Positions 37,212 through 45,631 of a DNA stretch of 64,000 nucleotides are shown in pieces. The stretch covers positions 62,001 through 126,000 of the forward strand of contig NZ_JAEULZ010000018.1 in the NCBI RefSeq assembly GCF_016793485.1, in the 5' to 3' direction. The notes below the pieces were generated by a model that did no database searches, was not told the origin of the DNA, and saw only the letters and a program-made list of their open reading frames with translations. The translations under genes were made by a program, and so were the position numbers. Position 1 is the first letter of the stretch. Each line of letters begins with the position of its first letter. Source of the stretch: Mesorhizobium sp. GTDB lineage: Bacteria > Pseudomonadota > Alphaproteobacteria > Rhizobiales > Rhizobiaceae.

Positions 37212-37916
37212 TCAGTAGCCGATATTCTCGTTGAAGCCTGAATCGCCGGTCTGGTAGTCGCCGATCACACGGCCACGGTTCTCCGCATCGATCGGGGTCT
37301 GCTTGCGCGGACCGAGCAGGTCGTTCGGATTGGCAATCTGCGCCGCCAGGTTGTTCTGGTAGGAGCAACCGAAGTTCGCATAGTGCTTGTTCTCGCTGGT
37401 GTTGAGGATGTCCTCAGGCCAGCGGCCGCATTTGCCCGTCTGCGCCTTAATGCCGACATAGGAGACACGCACCGGCGCAGACACCTCTTCGGGGCTGGCC
37501 TGGTAGGAGGAGAACATGATGCGATTTGCCGGGACGCCACTGTTTTTGGCTATGCGGGCGAAATCCTGCGCGGCGTCGCCGGCGGCGACCGCGTTGCCTG
37601 ATCCCGAGGGCTTGATGATGTTCAGCGGCGGGGCGGCCGAGCGGTCGTAACTCGCCAGGAAGCCTTCGAGCGTTGCGCGCTGCGAGGCCGTTGCTCCTCT
37701 GGAGCTTGCGGCGACAGGAAGATCGAGCTTTTCTTCCTTCTCCCCAATAATGATCGGATGATTGGTCCGATAGTCGTCCGGGATCGCCCCGACGACAACC
37801 GAATCGCGCTTTTGCAGAGCGCATCCCGATATGAGCGAGACCGCGGCGGCGGCAAGCACGAGACGCATCATGGCCGGCGTCCCGGTCGGCTTGGTCCTGA
37901 ACACTGTGTCAGACAT
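37212..37916 (-). CDS. cpaD: CpaD-family pilus assembly lipoprotein
   Basis: A 234-residue outer-membrane-directed lipoprotein of the Tad locus. The N-terminus has a hydrophobic run AMMRLVLAAAAVSLISGC, where SGC is the lipobox. Later segments (FLASYDRSAAPPLNI, FARIAKNSGVPANRIMFSSYQ, CGRWPEDILNTSENKHYANFGCSYQNNLAAQIANPNDLL split across about residues 80-215) match the CpaD domain, which supports the secretin. ATG 37916 is preferred (GAGGG 8 bases upstream); a GTG at 37931 overlapping the cpaC stop is the alternative. Confidence 0.92.
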   Translation of the reverse strand: MSDTVFRTKPTGTPAMMRLVLAAAAVSLISGCALQKRDSVVVGAIPDDYRTNHPIIIGEKEEKLDLPVAASSRGATASQRATLEGFLASYDRSAAPPLNIIKPSGSGNAVAAGDAAQDFARIAKNSGVPANRIMFSSYQASPEEVSAPVRVSYVGIKAQTGKCGRWPEDILNTSENKHYANFGCSYQNNLAAQIANPNDLLGPRKQTPIDAENRGRVIGDYQTGDSGFNENIGY

Positions 37917-37927
37917 GCCCGCAACCC

Positions 37928-39499
37928 TCACTTGTAGATGTAGCCGACGACGCCGTGGTAGCGGCCGTTGGGAAGATCGGTCTTCATTGTGCCGTAGACG
38001 CGATTGACGCGGCCGAGAAACATGCCGGCGCCGTCGCTTGCGGCGTTGAAATTGTCATCCGGCTTGGCGAGCTGATTGCGCGCCGTCGGCCGGGCTATGT
38101 AAGGCGTCACGATAATGACGAGTTCGGTCTCGTTGCGAACGAAGTCCCGGCTACGGAAGAGCGTGCCGAGAACCGGCAGTTTCGACAGACCAGGCATGCC
38201 GCTGATCGCCTGCCTGATGTCGTCCCGGACGAGACCGGCGATCATCATCGAGCCGCCCGACGGAAGCTCGACGGTGGTGTCGGCGAGGCGCTTGCGGATG
38301 GAGAGCGCCGTCATGCCGGGCAGGGAGCCGGAGCCTTCGAGCGTGACCGATCCTTCGTTCGTGGGTTCGGATACGGAAGTGCGTATCTTCAGGCTGATCC
38401 GGCCGGCGGAGAGAACGACCGGCTTGAATTCCAGCCCGATCCCGTACTCGAGCTTCTCGACCTCGTAGGTGATCTGGCCCGTCTGGTTGTCGTCCGATAC
38501 AGCGCTGCTGCGACCGCTGACGAGGTTGAACTCGCCGCCGACCCGGAACGTCGCCTGCTCGCCGGAGACCGCGGTGAGCGTGGGCTCGGCAAGTGTCTTC
38601 ATCACGCCGGATTGCTCCATGGCCTTGAAGTAAGCATCAAGGTTCGAGGTCCTGATGCCGCCGCCAGAAAACTGGGACAGCGGCTTTCCGAGACCGAAGG
38701 CGTTCTCGGTGATGGCGCCCCACGAAATGCCGTTGCTGGCTCCCGCGGCGACCATGTTGACGCCGAGCTGCTTCATGACATTGCGGCTGACCTCGGCAAC
38801 GGTGACCTTCAGCGTGACCTGGTCCTCGCCGATGATCTCGATGAGGTTGACGATGCCGCTGAGCTGGCGGCTTGAGTCAGGGTTGTTGATGTCGACGCCG
38901 CCGCCGTCGCTGCTGGCGGCAGCCGTCTGCGAATACTGGCCGGTCGTCGCTTCACCGCCGCGCACCAACATGTAAGCGATTTGGGCGGCGCGCGCCGAGT
39001 CAAGCGGCGTTTCCACAGTACCGGTCAGCACGACGTTGTCGTTGATGAGTTCGACCCTTACGTCGGAGGTCGGGATGAAGCGCCTGATGCTTTCCTCGAC
39101 GCCAGCGGTGTCGCGCTCGATCTGCAGGTCGAGATTGACGATCTGCTCGCCACCTGCGCCGAATACGAAGATATTGGTCTGGCCTACGGCCTTGCCGAAG
39201 AGATAGATGCGGCGCGCGGTACGCGTCACCGCGTCGGCGACAGCGGGGTTGGCGACCAGAATGTCATAGGCATCGGCGGGAAGGTCGATCACGACGGACT
39301 TGTTGAGCCCGAGCTTCACGCTCTGGGTGGCGACCGTCGATCCGACACCAGCCTGGCTCGCGCCGCTGCCATTGAGCTGTCCACCTGCAAGGGCATCACC
39401 CGCCGGCAAGCCACCGCCTGCCAGCATTGCCAAGGCCGCCACGATTCCGAAGGCAGCACGTACGCCGGTTGGCTTCCGCAAGGCTTCAGTCTCACTCAT
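37928..39499 (-). CDS. cpaC: CpaC/RcpA-type outer-membrane secretin
   Basis: A 523-residue secretin forming the outer-membrane pore of the Tad pilus. A signal peptide (about 14-38) precedes a pilus N-terminal domain (VKLGLNKSVVIDLPADAYDI to NLDLQIERD), a BON-like module (DVRVELINDNVVLTGTV) and the secretin domain. That last holds GGEFNLVSGRSSAVSDDN, VEKLEYGIGLEFKPVVLSAGRISLK and MIAGLVRDDIRQAISGMPGLSKLPVLGTLFRS in pieces. Start overlaps the cpaB stop (ATGA). Confidence 0.96.
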   Translation of the reverse strand: MSETEALRKPTGVRAAFGIVAALAMLAGGGLPAGDALAGGQLNGSGASQAGVGSTVATQSVKLGLNKSVVIDLPADAYDILVANPAVADAVTRTARRIYLFGKAVGQTNIFVFGAGGEQIVNLDLQIERDTAGVEESIRRFIPTSDVRVELINDNVVLTGTVETPLDSARAAQIAYMLVRGGEATTGQYSQTAAASSDGGGVDINNPDSSRQLSGIVNLIEIIGEDQVTLKVTVAEVSRNVMKQLGVNMVAAGASNGISWGAITENAFGLGKPLSQFSGGGIRTSNLDAYFKAMEQSGVMKTLAEPTLTAVSGEQATFRVGGEFNLVSGRSSAVSDDNQTGQITYEVEKLEYGIGLEFKPVVLSAGRISLKIRTSVSEPTNEGSVTLEGSGSLPGMTALSIRKRLADTTVELPSGGSMMIAGLVRDDIRQAISGMPGLSKLPVLGTLFRSRDFVRNETELVIIVTPYIARPTARNQLAKPDDNFNAASDGAGMFLGRVNRVYGTMKTDLPNGRYHGVVGYIYK

Positions 39500-40305
39500 T
39501 TCCTTGCTCCCTCTTCGGTAACCGCGCCGGCTCTTATCATCCTGATCGTGCCGCGGCGGCCGTTGCCGGAAACCAGATAGTCGGCCTCCTTGGTCACCTC
39601 TTCCTGCGCATCGACGACGGCGCGCAGCGCCAGGGTCAGCCGATCCGCCATCTGCTGGGCGACGGTAATGATTTCCGCCTGCTGCGGTGTAAGCTCAAGC
39701 GTCGCCGTCTGTCCGACCTTGACGCGTCGCCCCTCCTCGTCTTCCTGGATAGCCTGGTCGATGGCGAGCACCCGGATGTTCTCAAGGATGGTTTCCGTAA
39801 CAAAGCCGCCCGTGGCGGTTGCCGTATCCGAGCGTCGCGTCATGATGACGTCGACATAGTCGTTCGGAAGGATGAAGCCGCCCGCCGAGGTGTCGGCCGC
39901 GATCTGGGTCGCTACGGCGCGGCGGCCTGTCGGCAGGATGGATGACATGAAGCTCTGGCCTTCGCCGACCAGCTTCGACTTGCGCAGAGGCTCGCCGGAA
40001 TACATCGCCACGCGGGCGATCGATCCCTTGAATTTGTCGAGCGCTTCCGGTTCGCCGTTTCTCGTAATGAAGTTCTCGTTCAATCCGTCGGCGGGCCAAG
40101 CCTGCCATTCGAGCGCGGATTCGAGGGCAGCGCCCATGGGCACGTCGGCGCTCAGCACCAGGACGTCAGTGAGATCGATCGCCGGTCCCTTGTCTTCCAC
40201 GATGACCTCCGGAGGGGGAGGAACCATCATGTTCTTGGCGACGTAGCCGGCACCACCCGCCGCCGCGACCGCCACCCCAAGAATAATCAGACGGGATGCT
40301 GCCAT
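39496..40305 (-). CDS. cpaB: CpaB/RcpC-type pilus assembly protein
   Basis: A 269-residue periplasmic/inner-membrane protein with one N-terminal helix (RLIILGVAVAAAGGAGYVA), a SAF domain (about 45-115: VPMGAALESALEWQAWP and EPLRKSKLV) and an RcpC-like C-terminal part (RRAVATQIAADTSAGGFILPNDYVDVIMTR). It helps the CpaC secretin assemble. Start ATG 40305 has GAGGTTGG 7 bases upstream; eleven further codons upstream lack conservation. First gene of the overlapping cpaB-C-D-E-F-tadB-C series. Confidence 0.93.
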   Translation of the reverse strand: MAASRLIILGVAVAAAGGAGYVAKNMMVPPPPEVIVEDKGPAIDLTDVLVLSADVPMGAALESALEWQAWPADGLNENFITRNGEPEALDKFKGSIARVAMYSGEPLRKSKLVGEGQSFMSSILPTGRRAVATQIAADTSAGGFILPNDYVDVIMTRRSDTATATGGFVTETILENIRVLAIDQAIQEDEEGRRVKVGQTATLELTPQQAEIITVAQQMADRLTLALRAVVDAQEEVTKEADYLVSGNGRRGTIRMIRAGAVTEEGARK

Positions 40306-40369
40306 TTGTCCAACCTCGTTACCTTGGCAAACCCTCAAGCCAAGCCGGACAATGCAGGCGAAATCGTCA

Positions 40370-40416
40370 AATTAGAGTTAATGGAATGCTTACGATCGTG
40401 ATTAATTTAGAGTTTA
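40370..40416. promoter_or_regulatory. AT-rich direct repeats and CtrA-like motif upstream of cpaB
   Basis: AATTAGAGTTAA (40370-40381) recurs as AATTTAGAGTTTA (40404-40416), about three helical turns apart, in an AT-rich spacer between cpaA and cpaB. The second copy overlaps TTAA-N7-TTTA (40402-40416), one mismatch from the CtrA pattern. It is a plausible regulator site for the cpaB operon. Confidence 0.4.
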
Positions 40417-40437
40417 CACGCTCGGTCCGCGGCCTTG

Positions 40438-40959
40438 CTACTGGCCCGCGAGGCGGCCCAGTGACCAGATCATCAACGGCGTGCTTGGGTAGACGATGAG
40501 CCCGCCGATCCCGAGCGCTATTCCGTAAGGCACGCCGCCCTTGCTGTTGGCCAGATGACGCAGGAACATGTTCTGTCCAGTGTAGAGCGCCAACGTCGAA
40601 TTGCGGTAGCTGAGAAGAGCGAGCGTCAGGACGCCGCCGATGAAGGAAGAAAACACCAGATATTCCAGAAGCTGGAAGTTGAAACCGATCCATACGGCTG
40701 TGGCCGACATCAGCTTGGCGTCGCCGCCTCCCATTCCGCCTAGCGCGAAAAGGCTGAATGTAACGCTGAGGACCAGGGCTCCGGCGGCGAAATGCCACCC
40801 ATATGCGACCCAATCCATTCCGGTCAGCGGCGCTACGACCGCGAAGACTCCGACCAATAGAAGCGACACGCGGTTCGCGATCGTCATCGACAGCATATCG
40901 GACAGCGCGGCAAAGACCATGCAGAACGGAAAGACGACGAAGATGAGCGCTTCAAGCAT
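40438..40959 (-). CDS. cpaA: CpaA/TadV-type prepilin peptidase (A24)
   Basis: A 173-residue inner-membrane aspartyl protease that cuts the leader of the Flp prepilin and TadE-like pseudopilins. It has about six helices. The two catalytic Asp are in the first cytosolic loop after helix 1 (ALSDMLSMTI) and in the second loop (GMGGGDAKLM, the GxGD motif). Size is right for the minimal TadV type, lacking the N-methylase domain. It lies between the pilin gene and cpaB on the same strand. Confidence 0.94.
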   Translation of the reverse strand: MLEALIFVVFPFCMVFAALSDMLSMTIANRVSLLLVGVFAVVAPLTGMDWVAYGWHFAAGALVLSVTFSLFALGGMGGGDAKLMSATAVWIGFNFQLLEYLVFSSFIGGVLTLALLSYRNSTLALYTGQNMFLRHLANSKGGVPYGIALGIGGLIVYPSTPLMIWSLGRLAGQ

Positions 40960-41068
40960 GATGGGCTCCCAGCATGATTGCTATCATGGCGACAGCGAGG
41001 GACGGCACCTTACCGCAAGCGCCCTTAATCGCTCGTGAAGGCAACGCTCCAGGACTGCCGCGAATGCA

Positions 41069-41098
41069 AAAAAGGCCGCCGGAACCGGCGGCCTTTTT
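41069..41098 (-). terminator. intrinsic terminator of the Flp pilin gene
   Basis: A 14-base perfect inverted repeat (AAAAAGGCCGCCGG at 41069-41082 with CCGGCGGCCTTTTT at 41085-41098) with A and T runs on both flanks. It lies 24 bases after the pilin stop on the minus strand. As a strong hairpin downstream of a high-level pilin gene it likely limits read-through into cpaA and stabilises pilin mRNA. Confidence 0.9.
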
Positions 41099-41121
41099 CC
41101 AACCGGCTAGCCGGTTTATGA

Positions 41122-41286
41122 CTACTCGATAGCGTTCGAGATGTTGTTGAACTGGTTGCCGATCGAGTTACCGACGGCGCCAGCGCCAGCCATGATGGCC
41201 AGAGCGATGAGGGCGGCGATCAGGCCGTATTCAATCGCGGTTGCGCCGGACTCGTCCTTCACAAAACGTGCAAAAAGCTTCGACAT
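41122..41286 (-). CDS. flp: Flp/Fap-type prepilin (type IVb major pilin)
   Basis: A 54-residue prepilin. The leader SKLFARFVKDESG is followed by the cleavage point Gly|Ala and the conserved ATAIEYGLIAALIALAIM helix with the Glu and Tyr of type IVb pilins. It ends GNSIGNQFNNISNAIE. After processing by CpaA it would be the pilus subunit. Start 41286 is preceded by GTAGGAGC; an open frame extends 30 codons upstream but has no leader features. The gene has its own terminator and a 330-base upstream region, fitting its need for stronger expression than the assembly genes. Confidence 0.96.
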   Translation of the reverse strand: MSKLFARFVKDESGATAIEYGLIAALIALAIMAGAGAVGNSIGNQFNNISNAIE

Positions 41287-41616
41287 GGTAGAGCTCCTAC
41301 TCCGTGTTACAGCACTTCCGTCAACTTCTGTGACCGGTTGATCGGATGAGCACACTGTACGGAGGAGCTCTTTCAAACGGCTTAAGAAACAGCCTTACCG
41401 AATCGTTTCCGGCTTCGATCGTAACCTTGGTTAACAACAGCGAAACTTCGGAGGCTGGCCGGACTTCGCCGAAGCTCCCCATATAGTAATGCAGGAAACC
41501 AGCAGCTGCGATCATTAGATTTCCGGGCAGGACCGATTTTGGCCCCGACCGTTTAACCGTTGGTTCACCAATCTCCTTCATGATCCATTGAACCTAAATT
41601 GCGTGGGATGGTGGTC
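41287..41616. other. divergent promoter region between flp and the free-standing pilus domain gene
   Basis: This 330-base spacer holds no gene. It is richer in A/T than its surroundings and contains GTTAAC (41430-41435), a TTAAG (41382-41386), and TTAACCGTTGGTTCA at 41553-41567. It probably carries both divergent promoters and upstream activator sites; I could not place -35/-10 elements with confidence. Confidence 0.5.
41553..41567. promoter_or_regulatory. CtrA-like motif TTAA-N7-TTCA
   Basis: TTAACCGTTGGTTCA lies 50 bases before the ATG at 41617. One mismatch from TTAA-N7-TTAA, with the TTAACC first half-site often seen in CtrA targets. Inference only. Confidence 0.4.
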
Positions 41617-42027
41617 ATGGCGAAGCTTGGTCTGTCAGTGGGGCTCGCGCTTCTTGTTGCGTCGGCGGTTCCCGCATCCGCTGAAACAGGCATCGACGTC
41701 ACCATGAACCAGGCAAAGGTGATCAAGTTGTCCCGCGAAGCCGACACCATCATTGTCGGCAATCCCGAGATTGCCGACGCCTCCGTCCAGGACGCCTCAA
41801 CGATTGTCCTCACCGGCAAGGGCTTTGGAGTGACGAACCTTGTCGTCCTCGATTCCGAGGGTGGCCCGATCATCGACGAGCAGATCACAGTCAGCCGTTC
41901 AACCGCCTCGACCGTTCGCATCTTCCGCCGCGCGTCAATCCAGACGCTATCGTGCACGCCGTTCTGCGAAGGCTCCTTCAAGTCCGAAGCCGAGCGCACC
42001 TCGGAAAGCGAGATGAGCGACAACTAG
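41617..42027 (+). CDS. exported protein consisting of the secretin N-terminal (pilus formation) domain
   Basis: A 136-residue protein with a Sec signal (AKLGLSVGLALLVASAVPASA). The mature part is essentially the Pilus-formation N-terminal domain: VTMNQAKVIKLSREADTIIVGNPEIADA to GKGFGVTNLVVLDSEGG in pieces. The same pattern (NPxVADA, GKxxGxTN) occurs near residues 80-115 of the CpaC secretin here. It ends with a tail containing two Cys (SCTPFC). It may bind the secretin or its partners. Possible starts are 41599 (TTG), 41608 and 41617; the last gives the best signal peptide. Confidence 0.85.
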   Translation: MAKLGLSVGLALLVASAVPASAETGIDVTMNQAKVIKLSREADTIIVGNPEIADASVQDASTIVLTGKGFGVTNLVVLDSEGGPIIDEQITVSRSTASTVRIFRRASIQTLSCTPFCEGSFKSEAERTSESEMSDN

Positions 42028-42061
42028 CAGCTCAAGAGCGGCGTTCGCTCCGGCGGGATGG

Positions 42062-42076
42062 TTAACGACGGCTTAA
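42062..42076. promoter_or_regulatory. perfect CtrA-type motif TTAA-N7-TTAA upstream of tadE
   Basis: TTAACGACGGCTTAA matches TTAA-N7-TTAA exactly, 96 bases before the tadE-like start. Further TTAA elements at 42085-42088 and 42091-42094 follow, so the spacer has four TTAA within 33 bases of otherwise GC-rich DNA. Confidence 0.55.
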
Positions 42077-42171
42077 GGCGGTCGTTAAGATTAACGGCGA
42101 CAACAAAACCCGCCTTCAACCGGGATGGCGTATGGTCGGACAGTACCGAATAGGATCGGGCTGGGGCTTAC

Positions 42172-42735
42172 ATGAACACGCCACGCGGCAACGCAAAACC
42201 AACTCGTCGGGGTTATTTCACGCGCTTCGCCCGTAACCGGAGCGGCAGCACCGCCGTTGAATTCACACTGCTTTCGATTCCGTTCGCGATGCTCGTCTTT
42301 GCAATCCTGGAGAGTTGCATTTCTTTCGCCGGACAACAGCTCCTGTCCAACATTACGGACGACGTCGCCCGTGAGATTCGCACTGGACAGTTGAAGCCCG
42401 GCGCGATCAGCAAGGAATCGCTCAAGGAGAAAATCTGCGACAAGCTGGAAATTCTCGTCGCGAAGGACTGCCCCGGGCTGGAAGTGGACTTGCGCGAATT
42501 TCCGACCTTCGCCGCGGCGTCGGCAGTGCGGATAAAACTCACGCCAGACCGGGATCTCGATACCAGCGAATTCGACGTCAAGCCCGGACTCTCCATGTCG
42601 AAGAACATGATCCGTGTCTTCTACAAATGGCCGGTCATTACAGACTTCATGTCAAAGATGATCTCCAATCTCAAAGGCGGCAAGACGCTGCTGTTCGCTA
42701 CGGTGACGTGGCAGAACGAACCGTTCGACGACTGA
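42172..42735 (+). CDS. tadE: TadE/TadG-family pseudopilin-like protein 1
   Basis: A 187-residue protein with a basic N-terminus (RRGYFTRFARNRSG) and the TadE-like signature SGSTAVEFTLLSIPFAMLVFAI: a helix with the Glu at position 5 after a processing-like site. The rest is periplasmic and includes FPTFAAASAVRIKLTPDRDLD and VFYKWPVITDFM. TadE-type proteins are minor pilins needed for Flp pili. It is followed 2 bases later by a second TadE-like gene, in the opposite direction to the main cpa operon. Confidence 0.92.
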   Translation: MNTPRGNAKPTRRGYFTRFARNRSGSTAVEFTLLSIPFAMLVFAILESCISFAGQQLLSNITDDVAREIRTGQLKPGAISKESLKEKICDKLEILVAKDCPGLEVDLREFPTFAAASAVRIKLTPDRDLDTSEFDVKPGLSMSKNMIRVFYKWPVITDFMSKMISNLKGGKTLLFATVTWQNEPFDD

Positions 42736-42737
42736 CG

Positions 42738-43373
42738 ATGAAAAGACCCGAAAGACGTAAAATGTTCGCATCGAGCAGAGCATCCTTTGTTGCACGGCTT
42801 AAACTGTTCGTCAGCGACGGCAGGGGGGTCGCGGCGCTGGAGTTCGCGCTTGTCGTGCCCCTGCTGCTGATGCTCTATTTCGTGACCATGGAGGTGGCGC
42901 AAGCCATCGAGGCCAACAAGAAGGTCGGTCGTGTCGGCAGCATGGTCGCGGACCTCGTGACGCAGCAGCAGCAGATGTCGAAGAACGAGCTCGAGGGAAT
43001 CATGCGCCTCGGCGAATCGACGCTCCAGCCCTACAACCGAAGTGCGCCCGATATCGAGATCACCGCCATTGAGGTGACGGACGAAACAACGCCCAAGGTC
43101 CAAGTCGTATGGGCCCGCAAGCTCGTCAACGGCTCCTTCCTGGCTGGTTCGCCGAAAGGAACGCCGGAAACCATCCCGGCGGCGCTCAAGATCAAGGGGA
43201 GCTTCCTCATCCGCGTGGAGGGCAAGCTGGACTATCGGCCTGTCATAACCTGGGCGGCATCGTCCAAGCAAACGCTGGGACTCATGTCGGCTTTCGACAA
43301 CATCGCCATGACGGAGACATACTACCTCCGGCCCCGCATGAGCATGACCATCCCCTGCACGGATTGCTACTGA
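42738..43373 (+). CDS. TadE/TadG-family pseudopilin-like protein 2
   Basis: A 211-residue TadE-like protein. After a basic N-terminus comes GRGVAALEFALVVPLLLMLYFVTMEVAQAIEANKKVGRV in pieces; Glu at the usual place in the helix and the KKVGRVGSMVADLVTQQ extension are typical of TadG/TadE-like proteins. The periplasmic part ends TIPCTDCY, with two Cys near the C-terminus. Starts at ATG 42738, two bases after the tadE stop, and its 3' end overlaps the convergent binding-protein gene by 7 bases. Confidence 0.92.
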   Translation: MKRPERRKMFASSRASFVARLKLFVSDGRGVAALEFALVVPLLLMLYFVTMEVAQAIEANKKVGRVGSMVADLVTQQQQMSKNELEGIMRLGESTLQPYNRSAPDIEITAIEVTDETTPKVQVVWARKLVNGSFLAGSPKGTPETIPAALKIKGSFLIRVEGKLDYRPVITWAASSKQTLGLMSAFDNIAMTETYYLRPRMSMTIPCTDCY

Positions 43374-44296
43374 GCGTCGGAAGGCGCTGCCGCCAGCGAC
43401 TTCGCCACCTTGAGCACAACCGCGTAATCGGAAGACATCGCAGGCGTGAACCCGCCGATCCGGCGTGTCTCCAGCCGTTCGTACATCTCGGGATCCGCGA
43501 GCCTCAGCTTCGTCAGGAAATCCGTAAGCCTGCTCTTCGGCTCGGCATCGAGCGCTATCGAGACGGCATGGGGGCCATAGCGGAGAACGTCCGACTGCCA
43601 CACGACTGTCAACCTCGCCTTGTCGATGCCAGCGACGACGAGCCGGTCGATGGTTCCGCCGCCCGGCGCTTCTTCTGCCGTATTCGGCTGCGTCGCAGGA
43701 ATCCAGCCGAAGATAGCGTCCGCCTCGCCGGTCGCAAGCATTGCTTCGGCGGCCTCGGCTGACGCCGCCTGCACAAAAAACCCTTCGGATCCGCTGAGCG
43801 GCCTGCCGTCCGGACGAAACGTCGCCAGCGGCACCTGATGGCCTGCCACGCTGTCGGGCGGCAACAGGGCTATCTTGCGCCCGGCCAAGTCGTCCGTGGA
43901 ACCAATCTTCCCATCGAGAGCAACCAACACGGAGCGAATGCCTGTCGAACCGTCCTCGCCGGTCGGGGCGACAAGCGGTTCGATGCATTCGCAACGCAGA
44001 TAGGCGGCCGCGAATGCTGACGCTGTATACACAGCGTAGTCGATCCGCCCGGACACCTGCGCATCGATCAGCGCTGGATAGTTGCGCGCAACGAAGAACT
44101 CGACATTCATGTCGAGCACCTTGCCGAAAGCCTCGTTGAGCTCTGCCAGTCCCGGGATCGCGTTTCCGGCGCCCGGCTCGGCCACGATTCCGACCCTGAA
44201 CGTGCCGATGTCCTCCCGCCAGCCGGCCATTGCCGGCGAGGCCAGGGCGGCCGCCGTCAAGATCGCCAACATCTTCCATATCGCAGCGCGACGCAT
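43367..44296 (-). CDS. PhnD-like phosphate/phosphonate-type periplasmic binding protein
   Basis: A 309-residue exported protein of the PhnD family. The signal peptide ends ASPAMAG; the mature part starts [21 protein letters not shown] and has [66 protein letters not shown] in order. PhnD-like proteins bind phosphonates or other small anions. No permease or ATPase gene is next to it, so transport is unproved; such orphan proteins may also be sensory. It converges with the TadE-like gene (7-base overlap) and is divergent from deoB. Start 44296 chosen by the signal peptide. Confidence 0.9.
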   Translation of the reverse strand: MRRAAIWKMLAILTAAALASPAMAGWREDIGTFRVGIVAEPGAGNAIPGLAELNEAFGKVLDMNVEFFVARNYPALIDAQVSGRIDYAVYTASAFAAAYLRCECIEPLVAPTGEDGSTGIRSVLVALDGKIGSTDDLAGRKIALLPPDSVAGHQVPLATFRPDGRPLSGSEGFFVQAASAEAAEAMLATGEADAIFGWIPATQPNTAEEAPGGGTIDRLVVAGIDKARLTVVWQSDVLRYGPHAVSIALDAEPKSRLTDFLTKLRLADPEMYERLETRRIGGFTPAMSSDYAVVLKVAKSLAAAPSDAQ

Positions 44297-44380
44297 CGCT
44301 TCTCTTCCGAATTGCCAATGTACCCGCCAGACCCTATGTCTGCCTTCATCGATCCGGCAACAGGGGCCAGTATTTTTCCA

Positions 44381-45631
44381 ATGTCGCGTGCGTTCCTGTT
44401 CGTCCTCGACTCTTTCGGCATCGGCGGCGCCGGCGATGCCGCGCGCTTTGGCGATGCGGGATCGAACACGTTCGGCCACATAGCCCGGGAATGCGCCGCC
44501 GGTCGCGCGGATGTCGCAGGCCTGCGGTCTGGCCCGCTCCATATACCGAACATGATGTCGCTGGGGCTTGGACAGGCTTCGATAGCGGCTGGGCACAAGG
44601 CGGCCGTCGACACTGTCGCGCTGAGGCCCTCGGCGGTCTACGGCGCGGCCGAGGAAGTCTCCTCCGGGAAAGACACGCCATCCGGCCACTGGGAGATCGC
44701 GGCGCTGCCGGTTCCCTTCGATTGGGGCTACTTTCCGCAGACGACCCCGACCTTCCCCGCCGACCTGACCGAAGCCATTATCCGCGAGGCGGGCCTGCCC
44801 GGAATACTCGGCGACTGCCACGCATCCGGTACTGTGATCATCGAGACATTCGGCGAAGAGCACATCCGCAGCGGCAAGCCTATCCTGTATACCTCCGCGG
44901 ACTCCGTCATCCAGATCGCCGCACACGAAAAGCATTTTGGACTGGAGCGGCTCTACGAACTGTGCCTGAAGACGCGCAGGCTGGTCGACCCGCTCAACAT
45001 CGGGCGGGTTATCGCGCGACCCTTCGTCGGGGAGAGTGCAGCGACGTTCGATCGGACCGCCAACCGTCGCGACTTCGCAGTGCCGCCGCCGGAGCCGACA
45101 CTGCTCGACCGGCTGACCGCGCGCGGGTCGAAGGTGATCGGGGTGGGCAAGATCGGCGACATCTTCGCCCATCGCGGAATCACCGAGGTACGCAAGGCCG
45201 CGGGCAACATGGCGCTGTTCGACGTTGCACTCTCCGCCGTGCGAGATGCTGGCAACGGCGACCTGGTGTTCGCCAACTTCGTCGATTTCGACACGCTTTA
45301 CGGCCACAGGCGTGACGTCGCCGGATATGCCGCCGCGCTGGAGGCCTTCGATCGGCGGCTGCCGGAAGCGCTGGCCTTGCTGATGCCGGGCGATCTGCTT
45401 CTGCTGACGGCTGATCATGGGTGCGATCCCACCTGGACAGGCACCGACCATACGCGCGAGCGCGTGCCGATCTTCGGCTGTGCCGCAGGCCTGCGCGGCG
45501 GCGATGTTGGGTTGCGCACGACCTATGCGGATATCGGGGGGACCATCGCGGAACATCTTGGGCTGCCAGCCGGACAGCACGGCGCATCGTTCTACCGGAC
45601 GATCGCCAAGGTCCCGAACCGACATGCCTGA
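44381..45631 (+). CDS. deoB: phosphopentomutase
   Basis: A 416-residue alkaline-phosphatase-superfamily enzyme that interconverts (deoxy)ribose 1- and 5-phosphates. The N-terminal [18 protein letters not shown] has the first metal Asp. [16 protein letters not shown] contains the phosphorylated Thr region. The C-terminal metal residues are in [15 protein letters not shown] and [12 protein letters not shown] plus TDHTRERVP. It starts at ATG 44381; the frame extends 23 codons upstream without conserved sequence. The stop overlaps the mutM start by 8 bases. Confidence 0.96.
   Translation: MSRAFLFVLDSFGIGGAGDAARFGDAGSNTFGHIARECAAGRADVAGLRSGPLHIPNMMSLGLGQASIAAGHKAAVDTVALRPSAVYGAAEEVSSGKDTPSGHWEIAALPVPFDWGYFPQTTPTFPADLTEAIIREAGLPGILGDCHASGTVIIETFGEEHIRSGKPILYTSADSVIQIAAHEKHFGLERLYELCLKTRRLVDPLNIGRVIARPFVGESAATFDRTANRRDFAVPPPEPTLLDRLTARGSKVIGVGKIGDIFAHRGITEVRKAAGNMALFDVALSAVRDAGNGDLVFANFVDFDTLYGHRRDVAGYAAALEAFDRRLPEALALLMPGDLLLLTADHGCDPTWTGTDHTRERVPIFGCAAGLRGGDVGLRTTYADIGGTIAEHLGLPAGQHGASFYRTIAKVPNRHA

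Noticed and set aside
43367..45625. Minus-strand open frame of 752 codons
   Set aside because: Only the last 309 codons form the PhnD-like protein with its signal peptide; the upstream part is antisense of deoB.
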